From Leptobrachium leishanense (lineage: Eukaryota > Chordata > Amphibia > Anura > Megophryidae), in NCBI GenBank assembly GCA_009667805.1, contig CM019064.1:276005662-276069661 (forward strand): a stretch of 64,000 bases of DNA. The letters are read 5' to 3'. The notes beneath the pieces were generated by a model. The model searched no databases, was not told where the DNA came from, and was given only the letters and a program-made list of their open reading frames with translations. Shown here piece after piece: positions 46,127-58,012 of this stretch (positions within the stretch are counted from its first letter, which is position 1; each line of letters starts with the position of its first letter). The translations under genes were made by a program, and so were the position numbers.

Positions 46127-47062
46127 CAGGGTTATTCAGAGAGCGGTGAAAAGCAGGAGAATAACTGGGAGAAGTGAAAATTCTAGGTCAAAATAGCCAA
46201 ACCAGAAAAATTCTCCCATTGATCTCATTTCCAAATCGGCTATTTGGTCTAGATTGTTCTCTTCTCTTGCCAGTTCTCCTGGCTTTCACCTCTCTCTCAG
46301 GGTTGTTCAGAGAAAGGTGAAAACCAGGAGAATGGCAGGAAAAGAGAACAATCTGGACCAAATAGCCGATTTGGAAAGTGAGATAAGGCTAGGGTCAGAC
46401 TAACTAATTTTTCGCAGCGACCGTCAAAAAGTGCGTCCGAACGCATGGCCGTATTTTTTCACGGATTGCGCGAAAACGGTCATACAATGCGCATTTTTGT
46501 GCGTGATTTTTTACGGATCCAAACCAGGAAACTTTGGGTGTCTGGACGTTATGTTGGCCGGACATGAGCAGGGTCTGACGTCTCCAAATCACGCACACAC
46601 GCCGCTAGTGGACGCAGCGCACTCTGTACGTCCGTACTAGCGGTTCTGCATTCTCGAAAAAATGCGTTCATTTTCCACTTGCGTTGCGCAGCCGGACGTT
46701 CGTGCAACCGTACTTCGTATATAGGCCGTCATTGCCCGTCATTTGCTGCTAGTGCGGCCGTGATTAAGTGCGCCTAAATGCACGTTAAAAATTCGCTAGT
46801 CTGACCCTAGCCTACATGGGAGAATTTTTCTGGTTTGGCTATTTTGACCTAGAATTTTCCATTCTCCAGTCATTCTCCTGCTCTTCACCGCTCTCTGAAT
46901 AACCCTGACAGGGTTATTCAGAGAAAGGTGAAACTCAGGAGAATGACTGGAGAATGGAAAATTCTAGGTCAAAATAGTCAAACCAGAAAAATTCTCCCAT
47001 TTATCTCACTTTCCAAATCGGCTTTTTGGTCTAGAAGTTTCCATTCTCCTGCTTTTCACCGC
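46127..47062. mobile_element. Three tandem copies of the 'CAGGGTTATTCAGAGA' MITE
   Basis: Copy 1 is at about 46127-46297, copy 2 starts CAGGGTTGTTCAGAG at about 46298 and ends GAATAACCCTG at 46907, and copy 3 starts CAGGGTTATTCAGAG at 46909 and fades at about 47062. All share GAAAATTCTAGGTCAAAATA and TTTCCAAATCGGCTATTTGG. Copy 2 is interrupted by the MITE at 46387-46812. Copies 2 and 3 are back to back with a single base between their ends. Confidence 0.8.
46387..46812. mobile_element. Harbinger-like MITE nested in copy 2, duplication TAA
   Basis: It starts GGCTAGGGTCAGACTAAC and ends TTCGCTAGTCTGACCCTAGCC; TAA precedes and TAC follows. In undisturbed relatives (29915-29930) the site reads GATAAATGGG, so the right duplicate was TAA and mutated. 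CpG-rich body. Confidence 0.85.
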
Positions 47063-47595
47063 CAAAAAATCAGTAAACTTTTTCTGCGTGTCCGAAAATG
47101 TCTCCTCTTTTCATACAGACTGCCGCCCCAAGCAGTTGTTTATGGACAGATTAAAGGAAAAGCATTTACCGTCATTTGAAATGTCATTTTTTGGTTTTTA
47201 CATATTTCTATACATCCTAGAAATCCACCACTTCACGGGCAGGTTATGGGGACCTCCTAGGCACGATATTTGAAGGAATTTTTCATTTTTATTTTTAACC
47301 CCTATTTCATGGAAAACTCACTGTCCCTTTAAAAAAATTTTTTAAAATCTTTTTGTCCTTGTTTCCTGTCCCCCAGGGCACTACCCGGACCCCCATACAC
47401 CTTTTATGGCAAATATCTAGCATGTATGCCCTCTTGGAGGGCACTCCAAAAAACCGAATTTTCAGCCCCATTGACTTGCATGGGGGTTCGGGTTCGGTCC
47501 CGAACAAATGGGAAGTTCGGGTTCGGGCTCAAACCGAACTCGGAGTGTTCGGCTCATCCCTACTCACCAACCCCTTATGGTGATTTTGACTTTTA

Positions 47596-48296
47596 GGGCT
47601 CTATTACATTCCTCGCGCATCGGTTTTGCGCGCACACAAATGCGCATTTGCACGAGGACAAAACCATTTGCGCAGAACGTCGTATTTTGACGTTCGCGCA
47701 AACAATGCACGTAATCGTCTACTGCGATTGACCCTGCGCGAACCCAGAGCGAATCCTATACTTAACATTGACAGCGCAAATGCGTTTGTGCGCTGGTGCG
47801 CGGATGGTATTACAATCTTTGCGCAAAAAAAGTTTGTGCACATTTTCGTAACGTCTTTGAAAAGAGGGTGGTAACTGTAAATTTGATCATCCTGGCCGAA
47901 ACGAAATACACCAGCAGAAAAAAAATATACAGCACAGTACAGTTACACATTCTACACGTACCCAAACAATAAAATTAATAAATTGTGTCATTGTTAATTT
48001 TTTCTCTTTTTGGCTGGTGGTTGTTAATATTTTTTTTTCTCAGGTTTAGCTTGTAAATATTTTATTGTTGGCTGATTCCTGTGACAAATCCCGTGACAAA
48101 ACAGTCTGCCCACCGATTCCTGCACGCAACGTTCATTTGCGAACGGCTTTGCACGTCGGATCTTGAAAATCTTGAAGGAAGAAAAAATGCACTCGGATCG
48201 GAATACCACGTTAATTTTCGCGCGATAACTTTTTTTTCGTGTGCAAAAAAAATTGCACTGCGCGAGCGCAATTGCGCAGAGAATGTAATAGGGCCC
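47596..48296. mobile_element. CpG-rich MITE 'GGGCTCTATTACATTC', duplication TTA
   Basis: The ends GGGCTCTATTACATTC and GAATGTAATAGGGCCC are inverted, with TTA on both sides (47593-47595, 48297-48299). Sister of 34775-35493; both carry TGCGCA-rich shoulders and the centre CCTGGCCGAAAC...AATACACCAG...TACAGCA. Confidence 0.86.
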
Positions 48297-48299
48297 TTA

Positions 48300-48509
48300 G
48301 TGTGTTGACAACCAATGGGAGGGCTGGAAAAGGGTGAAACAACAAAATGTAGGGTACTGTCCGAATCGCCACGTTTGTACTTCTGTTAGCATAGCTCTCA
48401 ATGCCAAGAGAAATAAGTGATAGGTGCACACAGGACACATTATTTAATGAGGGATTATTTAAGAACTATACATTTTTAGCCATTTAGCTATTTCTCCTTT
48501 AAATATTGA
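48300..48509. other. Intron sequence, no gene seen
   Basis: Short unique spacer between two MITEs. Confidence 0.4.
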
Positions 48510-48959
48510 GGCTAGGGTCAGACGAGCGCATTATGTGCGGACTGTGCGTCCGTGCACAACGGATGTACTTTCTGACTGACGACAAGGTAGTGGCCACACG
48601 GTCCGTTTTTGTGACCGACGTTTTTTTTGACTGATGTAGATGGGAAATCAATTTAATATGAAATACCATTTTGTTCGTCAAAAATGTTGGACGTTAAAAA
48701 TGCAGTCCGTCTGACTACATTCCATCACTCACACACAAAGCTATGCGAACGATGCGGACATGGCACACTACGCATGTCCGTTCTAGCGGTTTGATGTTCT
48801 TGCCTAAGTTGCGTCCGTTTGCCGCGTCCGTTGTGCGTCCGCACTTCTGTGCAGACATACTTTGTGTGTGGGTCTCTATGGATCAAAATTGTATGCTACC
48901 ACAGACGTTAAAATGTGCGGCAACACGGACGTGAACACTGCGCTCATCTGACCCGAGCC
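48510..48959. mobile_element. 'GGCTAGGGTCAGAC' MITE, duplication TGA
   Basis: It starts GGCTAGGGTCAGACGAGCG and ends CGCTCATCTGACCCGAGCC, with TGA on both sides (48507-48509, 48960-48962). The body is close to 52778-53191: CTGACTGACGACAAGGTAGTGGCCACAC (partly), GTCCGTCTGAC, TTGCGTCCGTTTGCCGCG. Confidence 0.88.
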
Positions 48960-49011
48960 TGAAAGTTGTGTGAAACAATGCCAGTACACATTAATTTTAA
49001 CCTGTGTATAA

Positions 49012-49302
49012 GGCCCCGTTCACACCTGCACATTTTACAGTGCGTTCCTGTGCGCTGTAAAACGCCTAACCATAGAAATCCCATGATTTCCTATGGGGCC
49101 CGTTCACACCTGGGTATTTACAGCGCATAGGAACGCGCTGTAAAACGTCATACACCCAAAGAAGTACAGGAGCTTCTTTGGGACGTATTGCAACGCGTTC
49201 ACGGCCATAGACTGCAGCGTGAACGCGCTGCAATGCGCGTTCCTGCATTTTTTACGTTTGCGCGATATGTGTGTAAAAAAACGTGCAGGTGTGAACTCAG
49301 CC
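49012..49302. mobile_element. MITE 'GGCCCCGTTCACACCTG'
   Basis: The ends GGCCCCGTTCACACCTGCAC and GTGCAGGTGTGAACTCAGCC are inverted; TAA precedes and TAC follows. The interior repeats GCGTTCCTGTGCGCTGTAAAACG-like blocks in both orientations. Confidence 0.8.
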
Positions 49303-49305
49303 TAC

Positions 49306-50173
49306 ATAATTTTTAAAATATTAAATTCACTGCACTGAAAGCTCCACTTTTGGTATGAATGTAGAGTTTGTCTTCATGTTAAAGATTACTAGAAACTCCT
49401 ATTGATCTTCTACAGGTAAATATTTTTACCCTTCTATTGTATGAGTATTGTATATTTGAATACATTTTTTTATTGTTGTGAATTTTTTTCCAGTTTGACT
49501 GATACTAATTTTGTTTAGTATCATGTTTGCAATAAAAAAAAAATGGCTCTACAAAATACAATATTTTCATAACACTCGAAAATGTCTCGTATTGGGGCCA
49601 GACAAAGTGGTCAGAGCAATGGTACCCACTCCAGTATTGCACCCAGAGCCACCCAACATCCCGCACACCAAAACATTTTTTTAAAAAAGGGGAGGAGGGG
49701 GGAAAAAGCCCAGGTGCCCTGACCGCCACATAAACAGCCAGAGATGTAAAATGAAGTCCACATAAAGAATGTCCAGAATAAAATGTATAGTCTTGGAAAC
49801 AAGAGCGGGGTGTGGGAGAGCAAGGGGTGAATAACTAGAAAAAAAATGCACATCTCAGCGTGCCCATGTGTGGGGGCAGATAGAAGCAACATGTCCGCAT
49901 AGGGGGTTAAGGCCTCATGACAGCCACCAGAGCAGAGGGTGAGGGCAGCAAAGGTGAACCTGGAATGTTCCATCAGCCAGTGTCTAAGAGGGGTAGGGAG
50001 CCTGCGGTCACCTCAGACATGATGCCAAAAGAGGGGGGTCTGCAATACCATGGAGCCCCATGCTGCAAAGCCAGCCCAGTATCGGTGCAAGAAGGCATAC
50101 AGCTCCCCGGCAGGATTCAGCACAAGGAAGCCAAAGCGCTCCAGTAATTTTAACTCTTAATGATGCTGACATA
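49306..50173. other. Intron sequence, no gene seen
   Basis: Mostly unique. No recognised coding sequence. Confidence 0.4.
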
Positions 50174-51417
50174 CACTATATTGCCAAAAGTATTCGCTCA
50201 CCTGCCTTGACTCGCATATGAATTTAAGTGACATCCCATTCCTAATCCATAGGGTTCAATATGACGTCGGTCCACCCTTTACAGCTATAACAGCTTCAAC
50301 TCTTCTGGGAAGGCTGTCCACAAGGTTTAGGAGTGTGTTTATGGGAATTTTTGACCATTCTTCCAGAACGCATTTGTGAGGTCACACACTGATGTTGGAT
50401 GAGAAGACCTGGCTCTCAGTTTCTCCTCTAATTCATCCCAAAGGTGTTCTATCGGGTTGAGGTCAGGACTCTGTGCAGGCCAGTCAAGTTCATCCACACC
50501 AGACTCTGTCATCACTGTCTTTATGGACCTTGCTTTGTGCACTGGTTCACAGTCATGTTGGAAGAGGAAAGGTCCAGCTCAAACTTTTCCCACAAAGTTG
50601 GGAGCATGGAATTGTCCAAAATGTCTTGGTATGCTGAAGCATTCAGAGTTCCTTTCACTGGAACTAAGGGGCCAAGTCCAGCTCCTGAAAAACAACCCCA
50701 CACCATAATCCCCCCTCCACCAAACTTTACACTTGGCACAATGCAGTCAGACAAGTACCGTTCTCCTGGCAATCGCCAAACCCAGACTCGTCCATCAGAT
50801 TGCCAGATGGAGAAGCGTGATTCGTCACTCCAGAGAACACTTCTCCACTGCTCTAGAGTTCAGTGGCAGCGTGCTTTACACCACTGCATCCGACGCTTTG
50901 CATTGCACTTGGTGATGTATGGCTTGAATGCAGCTGCTCGGCCATGGAAACACATTCCTTGAAGCTCTCTGCTCACTGTTCTTGAGCTAATCTGAAGGCC
51001 ACATGACGTTTGGAGGTCTGTAGCGATTGACTCTGCAGAAAGTTGGCGACCTCTTCGCACTATGCGCCTCAGCATCGGCTGACCCCGCTCCGTCAGTTTA
51101 CGTGGCCTACCACTTCGTGGCTGAGTTGCTGTCGTTCCCAAACACTTCCACGTTCTTATAATACAGCTGACAGTTGACTGGAATATTTAGGAGCGAGGAA
51201 AATTCAAGACTGGATTTGTTGCACAGGTGGCATCCTATCACAGTTCCACGCTGGAATTCACTGAGCTCCTGAGAGCAACCCATTCTTTCACAAATGTTTG
51301 TAAAAACAGTCTGCATGCCTAGGTGCTTGATTTTATATACCTGTGTCCATGGAAGTGATTGGAACATCTGATTCTGATTATTTGGATGGGTGAGCGAATA
51401 CCTTTGGCAATATAGTG
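50174..51417 (-). pseudogene. Tc1-like transposon with broken transposase
   Basis: The 1244-bp element has inverted ends CACTATATTGCCAAAAGTAT and ATACCTTTGGCAATATAGTG at TA targets. Minus-strand fragments give, in order, the N-terminal paired-like helix-turn-helix region (about 51310-51230, ELSEFQRGTVIGCHL), the GRPRKLTERG AT-hook-like motif (about 51120-51075), a second HTH, then the catalytic domain: WSDESRF with the first Asp (about 50830-50810), [12 protein letters not shown], and DWPAQSPDLNPIEHLWDELE with the final acidic residue (about 50480-50430). Frameshifts, including one near 50540-50570 in the [10 protein letters not shown] region, inactivate it. The full family length of about 340 residues can be traced. 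Tc1 transposases cut and paste DNA at TA sites. Confidence 0.92.
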
Positions 51418-52777
51418 TATATTAAAGATGATACATTACTAACATTGTATTTTGTTTTCTTCTAAAGCTCCTATGAAACATTAAAACTATTGATTATCTA
51501 GTGATGGAAAGACAACTAGAGTTAACCGGAAAGTAAAAAATATATATTTTTTCACTTCCATAAACATGCCTGCTGTAGCATTGCCATGTCCTGCATAGAC
51601 AAAGACGTCTTTCAGAGAGGCTAAATTATGTTGTGAAGGAAAATTGTTTAGACTACTAAAATATTAAGCATCTGGCATTGACAGCAATTTACAGATCCAT
51701 TTTTGGAAGAGATGCCATGATTCAGGATGCAAAAACATTGTCTACAAAGGAATAATTATCACATTTCCTAAGGTTTGCATGTCATACAAGTACTTTGTGT
51801 AGTTTTATAGAGATGTATAATGTTATAAAGTATAACATGTGCTGCCCAATGCATAGGGTAAATGTGACTTTTTACTGCCTTGCTGTTAACAAAACGTAGA
51901 CAAGACTTTACGGATCCTTAGAGTAGAAGTTGCGACATGTGTAAGTACCATTTGCTTTTACAAGACTCTATTTAACTTATAGCATTAATATAACCATCAC
52001 AATTATAGTTCCACAGGGGATAGCACATTGGACTAGTTTATTGAGCACTAGCGTTATAACTAACACCAATATTTCTTTGAGGTTGATCAAATGTGCTTCT
52101 TTATAGCCAGTTTTTATGCGGTCAATAAAAATTACATTCACAAAATAAAATGGGCCCTGTTGATTCATGTATTAAATTGAAAATTAACCGGGTCATTAAA
52201 TTGGCTAGCTGAATAAGTCACCTTTTTTCTTTAAAGGTACCAAGGTATCAGAGAGAAAGAGAGATCACAAGCAAATCCAAGAAGAATTACACAAAAGCTT
52301 TGCAATGTACAAAATCACCTAATGAAAGATTACATTTTGGTCAAGATGAAATGGCAAACTAAGCAAATACGATGACAAACAATATAACTTATTAGTGCCA
52401 TAGCAGGATAAATACTGTATCTTTTGAAACAAGCATGAGAGAATTGCAAGGTATTCAAAGGGTGAAAAATTAAGCTGATTTGTTTTAAAGCAGGGGGTTA
52501 GTAACCTTGGCCCACTAGAGGTTTTAGAGCTACATATTCTATTGCTCAGTCACTCATTGACTTTTTTTCCCCATGACGGTCTAGCAATTAAGAGGGAATC
52601 TAATAACGGGAGGGATGCCTGTACAGTGCAATGACTGGTGACTGACTGGAAGATGGAACAGTCTATCAGTCACTGCGGCTCCAGGTATATAGCCCAGTTT
52701 CGAGGTAGAGAAGAGGGGATATCCAAGAGAGAATTATTAATCCAAAAGCAGTGGTCTAGTAGGCAGGCAACAATTTA
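51418..52777. other. Intron sequence, no gene seen
   Basis: Unique, AT-rich. GCAGGGGGTTAGTAACCTTGGCCC near 52493 looks like an isolated hAT-type MITE end. Confidence 0.4.
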
Positions 52778-53191
52778 GGCTAGGGTCAGACGAGCGCATT
52801 TTGTACGGACATACATTCTGACTGACAACAAGGTAGTGGCCACACAGTCCGTTTTTTTCACTGACGTATTTTTTGACTGATGTAGCAGGGAAAATAAAAA
52901 TAAAAAACCATTTTGTCCGTCAAAAATGCTGGACGTACAAATGCAGTCCATCTGACCACGTTCCATCACTCACACACAAAGCTATGCGGACGTTGCACAC
53001 TTTGTGCGGCCGTTCTAGGGGTTGTACGTTCTTGCCTAACTTGCGTCCGTTTGCCGCGGCCGTTGTGCGTCTGCAGTTCAGTGCAGACGTACTTCGTGTG
53101 TGGTACTCCATTGGCCTTTATTTCATGCTATCACGGACGTACGTTTGTGCACCATCACGGACGTGAATGCTGCGCTTGTCTGACACGAGCC
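52778..53191. mobile_element. 'GGCTAGGGTCAGAC' MITE
   Basis: It starts GGCTAGGGTCAGACGAGCG and ends GCTTGTCTGACACGAGCC; TTA precedes and TAA follows. The body resembles 48510-48959 with small deletions. Confidence 0.85.
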
Positions 53192-53417
53192 TAACAGTAG
53201 TCCAAAACACAAGCGAAGGTCAATATCAAGGTAGTCAAATAGTAGTATTCACAACTCTTGCTCTATTAGATAATAATAAGAAGAGAGCATTGACTCACCG
53301 TCTAGCATCTTTGCTAAACAGGGGAGCGCCATTAGACAACCAGGAGATGTTGGGAGTTTGTTGACGTTTCAGTCATGTGCAGTCATCTCACAAGACCGGT
53401 AAGAATAAACGTGCTAA

Positions 53418-54089
53418 TGAAGTGGAAATAGGCTGGAAGACGGCCGCCATTGTACACAGGCGGCCATCTTGTTCAGAATATTGGTTCACTTGTATATAAC
53501 TAGACAGGTTTGTAGCTGAGACTAGAATGAGGTATACGTAGAAATTTAGGAATGCGTTTAGATTAGCAGAAAAAGCAATTAAAGCCTTATGAAAGATCTT
53601 TGCTGTTTTTAGCATGGAGAAGTAGATATTCCAAGGTCGTTGGCCCGTGAAAAGACGAAGGAGTATAGAAGACGGGGCCCCAGGCCATCTGAATAAACAT
53701 AGCCGATAGGGAGGGAGGCACTCCCCGGAGAAAGACAGCACAAACAAATCACAGACTGTCAAACTAACGAGAAGTGTATCAATTTATAGTTATATGTGGA
53801 ATGTTCTTTGTGTTCGAATTAATGATGGGAGGTATTAACCCACGTGGGGTGGAATAGAGTGTCATAGGGAGGTGGGCTAATGGGGATGTACCTAATTATG
53901 TATTTGGGGCATAAAACCTCATGTCTCTGTGTAATCGGGGCTCACTCTAAGCGATTCAATCCTGTGTGAGCACTTGTGTGACGACACAATAAATTCTTGC
54001 CTTTCCTGAAGAGACTCGTGTTTGGACAATCCTTGCTTGTGTCTGGTCCGGCGCCGTTAATGAAGTGAACCTGTCTGACTCCGGTTACA
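53418..54089 (+). mobile_element. Retrovirus-like solo LTR, duplication CTAA
   Basis: The element starts TGAAGTGG and ends CCGGTTACA (TG...CA), 672 bp, with CTAA on both sides (53414-53417, 54090-54093). The TATA-like CATAAAA at 53910-53916, an R start around GGGGCTCACTC (about 53938) and AATAAA at 53988-53993 have the spacing of gammaretrovirus-type LTRs, for which a 4-bp duplication is usual. There are no viral genes in the window, so nothing can be expressed from this copy except by its promoter. Confidence 0.72.
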
Positions 54090-54093
54090 CTAA

Positions 54094-54722
54094 TACAACA
54101 CTTTATAGTGTTTTGCCAGACATCCCATGAGTTTTCAATCTAAGGTACAGAGTGTGAAGCTGGTGGCCAGAAATAAAATAGCAGGGATTGCATGGGAAGG
54201 ACTAGATGCTTGGCCTTGAAAAGGGTAGTTAGAAAGAAAAGTGGAAGCAGCTAGAAGGGACGGCTACAAGTTTAGTCCTGGGACTGGGTGGGGGTGGTGG
54301 ACGGGGAGGGTGGATGGGACCTCAGAGTGAACATGCAGGAGCTGGAAAGGGTGATGGATTTGGATGGTGAGCTGTAGGAAGAAAGAGACACAAAAATAAG
54401 GAGATTGAGCTGAGATTGTGAGCGGTAATTACGACATGGGGAGGGGATGGAGAAGGAAATTGATAGTGAGAATTTAACAAAAATGGAGGGAAAAAAATGT
54501 AAAAAGAAAACTAATCAGCCAGAAATGAATACATGAATGCAAACAATCAATATGGACAGTAGGATTAGAGCGGAGGTTACGAGTGGAGTGGCAGATGACA
54601 TGTTGATAGCAGGATAACTTAATTTGTTATAGAGTGAAATTCAGGACCTGGAAAGGGTGATGGCTTTGAATGGTGACCTTAGTTTGTTTCAGAGTTAAAA
54701 TGCAGGAGCTGGAAAGGATGAT
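54094..54722. repeat. Degenerate tandem repeat flanking an LTR (left part)
   Basis: GGAGCTGGAAAGGGTGATGG with GGATGGTGAGCT recurs at about 54338, 54645, 54702 and, beyond the LTR, 56030-56110. The spacing of the closer copies is about 60-65 bp. The remainder is purine-rich unique sequence. Confidence 0.6.
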
Positions 54723-56024
54723 TGTCACATAGCACCCTACCTACAGACAAACACGTAATCATTACGTGGTTAAAAATCATTATTTGTCTGCACTAGACCC
54801 AAAATAATGGCTAATTAACACGCCCTATTGCCACCCAATTAACTACCACCACAAGTTGTTCCCCAAGTTTTAAACAGAGGTGTCTTGAAACACCCCGTTC
54901 AATTAAACCCAAAAAACACAGTTTAGTAGACCGACCCTACTAAACCCAATTTAGTAGATTGTCTAGAAATGCACAATGCCCCAAGGCTATTAGGACGAAT
55001 GTCTTTTCAGGTAACGTGATTCTTATATCCAACAAAGGCAGAGCTTAATAAAGGAATATTTATTATGCCATGAAAAATACTCACAGTGCATATACAGGAT
55101 AAAAAGATGGTATATGATTAATTACACCCACAAACAGGAGATAAATACGATAACAAATAACAGAAACCCTATGTTACTTACACTCGGCTAGAACCGGGGA
55201 ATTTGTCCCAGGGAGGCTGCTGGCAGAAACATGGGCATTCACTACAATTAGATTGACCTCCAAGTGAAAAGGACATGGCTTTTGTGTACCCCATCCTTTA
55301 TACAGTATGCCTTGCTCTCAGATTTCAGGGCAGCACAGTAGGAGTGCCTGGATCGGCCTCTTGACCTCCCATGTCACCTTTAGCCATTATATTCACGTTA
55401 TTCATTACATTTCTTATATCTCCCTTCATATAAATATGCCCTTGGAATAATTTATACATTTTTGGAACCGTTAATTCTTCCTCAATCATTAGACCTCCTA
55501 CATGATAGCGCTGTGATCTACGAAGGGCCTTATATTCTTTTCTCGAGAACGGTTCTCTCCAGAATAGTCTTGTTGGATATCATTCTGTAGGATAAATTAT
55601 TGGCTTTGCAAAAATATATAGCGCGAACCATCCATCTGTCTGTCTGGGAATATATTTCATATTTTAGGATAAAGCTCTGAGAACAAAAGAACTGTTTTCT
55701 TGTTTTAAATTAGTGTAATCAGGGCTCCAATCAGACTAGTAAAGGTGTAAATTTCTCTACCTGTGCCTAGCCGGCTGCTACCAAGGTGTGAATGGATCAC
55801 AGAACAAAACGTTCACAGCTTCTCAGTTCCAAGGAACCCTTTCACCATTTCCTTTGATGTTCCCTGATAAAGATTGGGGTTTTTATTTCAAAGGTTTTAG
55901 TTCCGCTAGGATTGATGCACACCCAGTTACAGTAACTTGTAAAGCGCCAACAGATTCTGCAGCACTATACAGTTTATTTAATATTTCACAAAGTTATCCC
56001 AGGACATAGTTCCTCTCCATGACA
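54723..56024. mobile_element. Long solo LTR, duplication (A/G)TGAT
   Basis: It starts TGTCACATAG and ends CTCCATGACA, perfect TGTCA/TGACA ends. The flanks ATGAT (54718-54722) and GTGAT (56025-56029) differ at one base, and the repeat unit GGTGATGGCTTTG nearby shows GTGAT is ancestral. At 1302 bp it is long. Orientation is undetermined. 55935-55985 contains an L2-like tail in reverse orientation (GTAAAGCGCCAACAGATTCTGCAGCACTATA, shortened), so it may itself carry an insertion. Confidence 0.62.
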
Positions 56025-56110
56025 GTGATAACTTTGGATGGTGAGTTTAGCTTGTTTTGGAGTAAAATTACTGGAGCTGGAAATGGTGAATGGCTTTGGA
56101 TGGTGAGCTG

Positions 56111-57587
56111 TTCATGCGGTCCTGAATTCTGTGGCAGAAAGGAGCGTATCCACGGGGGTCACACAACATGGCAGCATGGAAGAGGTGCGGAACAATAAAT
56201 AAGAACAACAGCAGTCTGGTCTTTGAAAATGTGACACCGTCACATGGGAAATTACAGGGACGCCACATAATTCAACCATAAGTATGTCTAAATAATTCAT
56301 AAGACCTGAAGATCGTCTTCAAGTTGTTTCAAATTAGACATAACGTATAGTATGGAGCGGGAACAGTTACTATCATTTTGATCTGTTTCTTCAGTAATGC
56401 CTTTTTTAATGTCAAGCAGCATCGAGTATGTGAGACAGGTAATTAGCATGGAGTGTCACACAGATGTTATAAGTCAACATGGTACACCGAGTGAAGTGAT
56501 AACTAGTGTTATGCTTTGCATTTGTGTCTAGTTTCATGTTCTATTCTTTGTAAAGGACAAACGTGGCATTAACATGTCGATAACGAGGTTATTTTAACAT
56601 AAGATCAGAGCCATACAAATGTTATTGTAGTTCATAAACGCTTAAGTTATGTTGCTAGGAGGAGAAATAATATAAGTGGAAGATATGGTTCTTGGACCTA
56701 TATTGACCTGTAATCTTGTTGTGAGAATTACAGGGCAGTCTATGGCATCCTAATGCCTGTATTCACGGAAAGATCACTCGGTTGATTTCTAGCTGACCTT
56801 CCCATTTCCTCATATTATTGCGATACTTGTGATGCTACAGTTTAAGGTTAATGTGTGCCTGGTTTTCGTGAGACCTTGTAAGAGGATAATGATGGCATTG
56901 AGCTCTTGCCATGAAAATGCAAGAGCTGAACTTGGAAAAGCAGTGGTAACCTAAGGGTACTTACTAGCATTATTTTCTTCCTTTTGACTTTGAAATGTAG
57001 CCCCGGGGTTTAATCATTCCGGAGAGTCAGTGTTCGAGCCATCCTTCGCGCCTTGGCAAACAGAATGAGAAAACCGTGGCGCTAGGTTTGGCAAGCTTTT
57101 GCCAGTTCTACTGCATGTAAGCTAATAAGGGATAAGTGTTGGGTCTGAAAACATTCTCTACAAAAGGATTAAATATTGATAAGGGATTTTAAAAAGATCA
57201 AAACTACATAATATCAGTGAAAAAACTCTGGATATTATTGTGCTTTTTGTCTTCGATTTTAAGCTCTTGAGAAGGGTTCTCTTTAGCTATTATTCCCAAT
57301 GTGTCAAACGGATTTGTTAATTTTATGCTTGTTTTGTCCTATGATGCAGCACAGTGGAATATGATAGCGCTTTGTAAACAATTATAAATGTATGATTTCA
57401 GCAGAATGCTTTAAAATTCACCCAGTTTCTTCGTTTAGAAGAAAACTTTGTTTTTGACTGACAAGAAGTGGCATATTAGAATATCATTAATGTAAACTAA
57501 TAATCAGATTATTTTAATGTGCACATATTTAATATATGTATTGTTATTTTATATACATGCATTACAAAGTGAAAGGGGAAGGTGTAA
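56111..57587. other. Intron, one L2-like tail
   Basis: 57255-57390 (AGGGTTCTCTT ... GATAGCGCTTTGTAAACAATTATAAATG, shortened) looks like an old L2-like 3' end on the plus strand. Otherwise unique. Confidence 0.4.
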
Positions 57588-58012
57588 GGCTGGGGTCAGA
57601 CTAACGCATTTTTAACATGCGTTTAGGCGCACTTAATCACAGCCGCAGTAGCAGCAAATGACGGGCAGCGACGGCCAATATACGAAGTACGGCCGCACGA
57701 AAGTCTGGCCGCGCAACGCAAGCAGCAAACAAACGCATTTTTTCGAGAACGCAGATACGCTAGTACTGACGTACAGAGTGCGCTGCGTCTGCATAACGGC
57801 GTGTGTGCGTGATTAGGAGACGTCAGACACTGCTCATGTCCGGCCAACATAATGTCCAGACACCCAAAGTTTCCTGGTTTGAATCCGTAACAAATCACTC
57901 ACGAAAATGTGCATCTGACCGTTTTCGCGCATTCCGTGAAAAAAATACGTCAATGTGTTAGGACGCACTTTTTGACAGTCGCTGCGAATAATGCGTTCGT
58001 TTGACCCTAGCC
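57588..58012. mobile_element. 'GGCTGGGGTCAGAC' MITE
   Basis: It starts GGCTGGGGTCAGACTAACGC and ends CGTTCGTTTGACCCTAGCC; TAA precedes, AAA follows. It is close to 46387-46812 in reverse orientation (GGCGCACTTAATCACAGCCGC, CCGGCCAACATAATGTCCAG). Confidence 0.85.

Larger units (their letters stand above)
45648..47562. mobile_element. hAT-type composite element, duplication CTCACCAA
   Basis: Inverted termini TAGGGATGAGCTGTTCGGG and TGTTCGGCTCATCCCTA carry adjoining TTCGGGTTCGG motifs on both sides. Perfect 8-bp duplications CTCACCAA lie at 45640-45647 and 47563-47570. The element is 1915 bp because it has absorbed other MITEs (46127-47062); its own sequence is the two flanks with TTCGAAAGTTCGCGAA-type motifs. 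No transposase. The same terminus starts this window (1-129). Confidence 0.9.
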
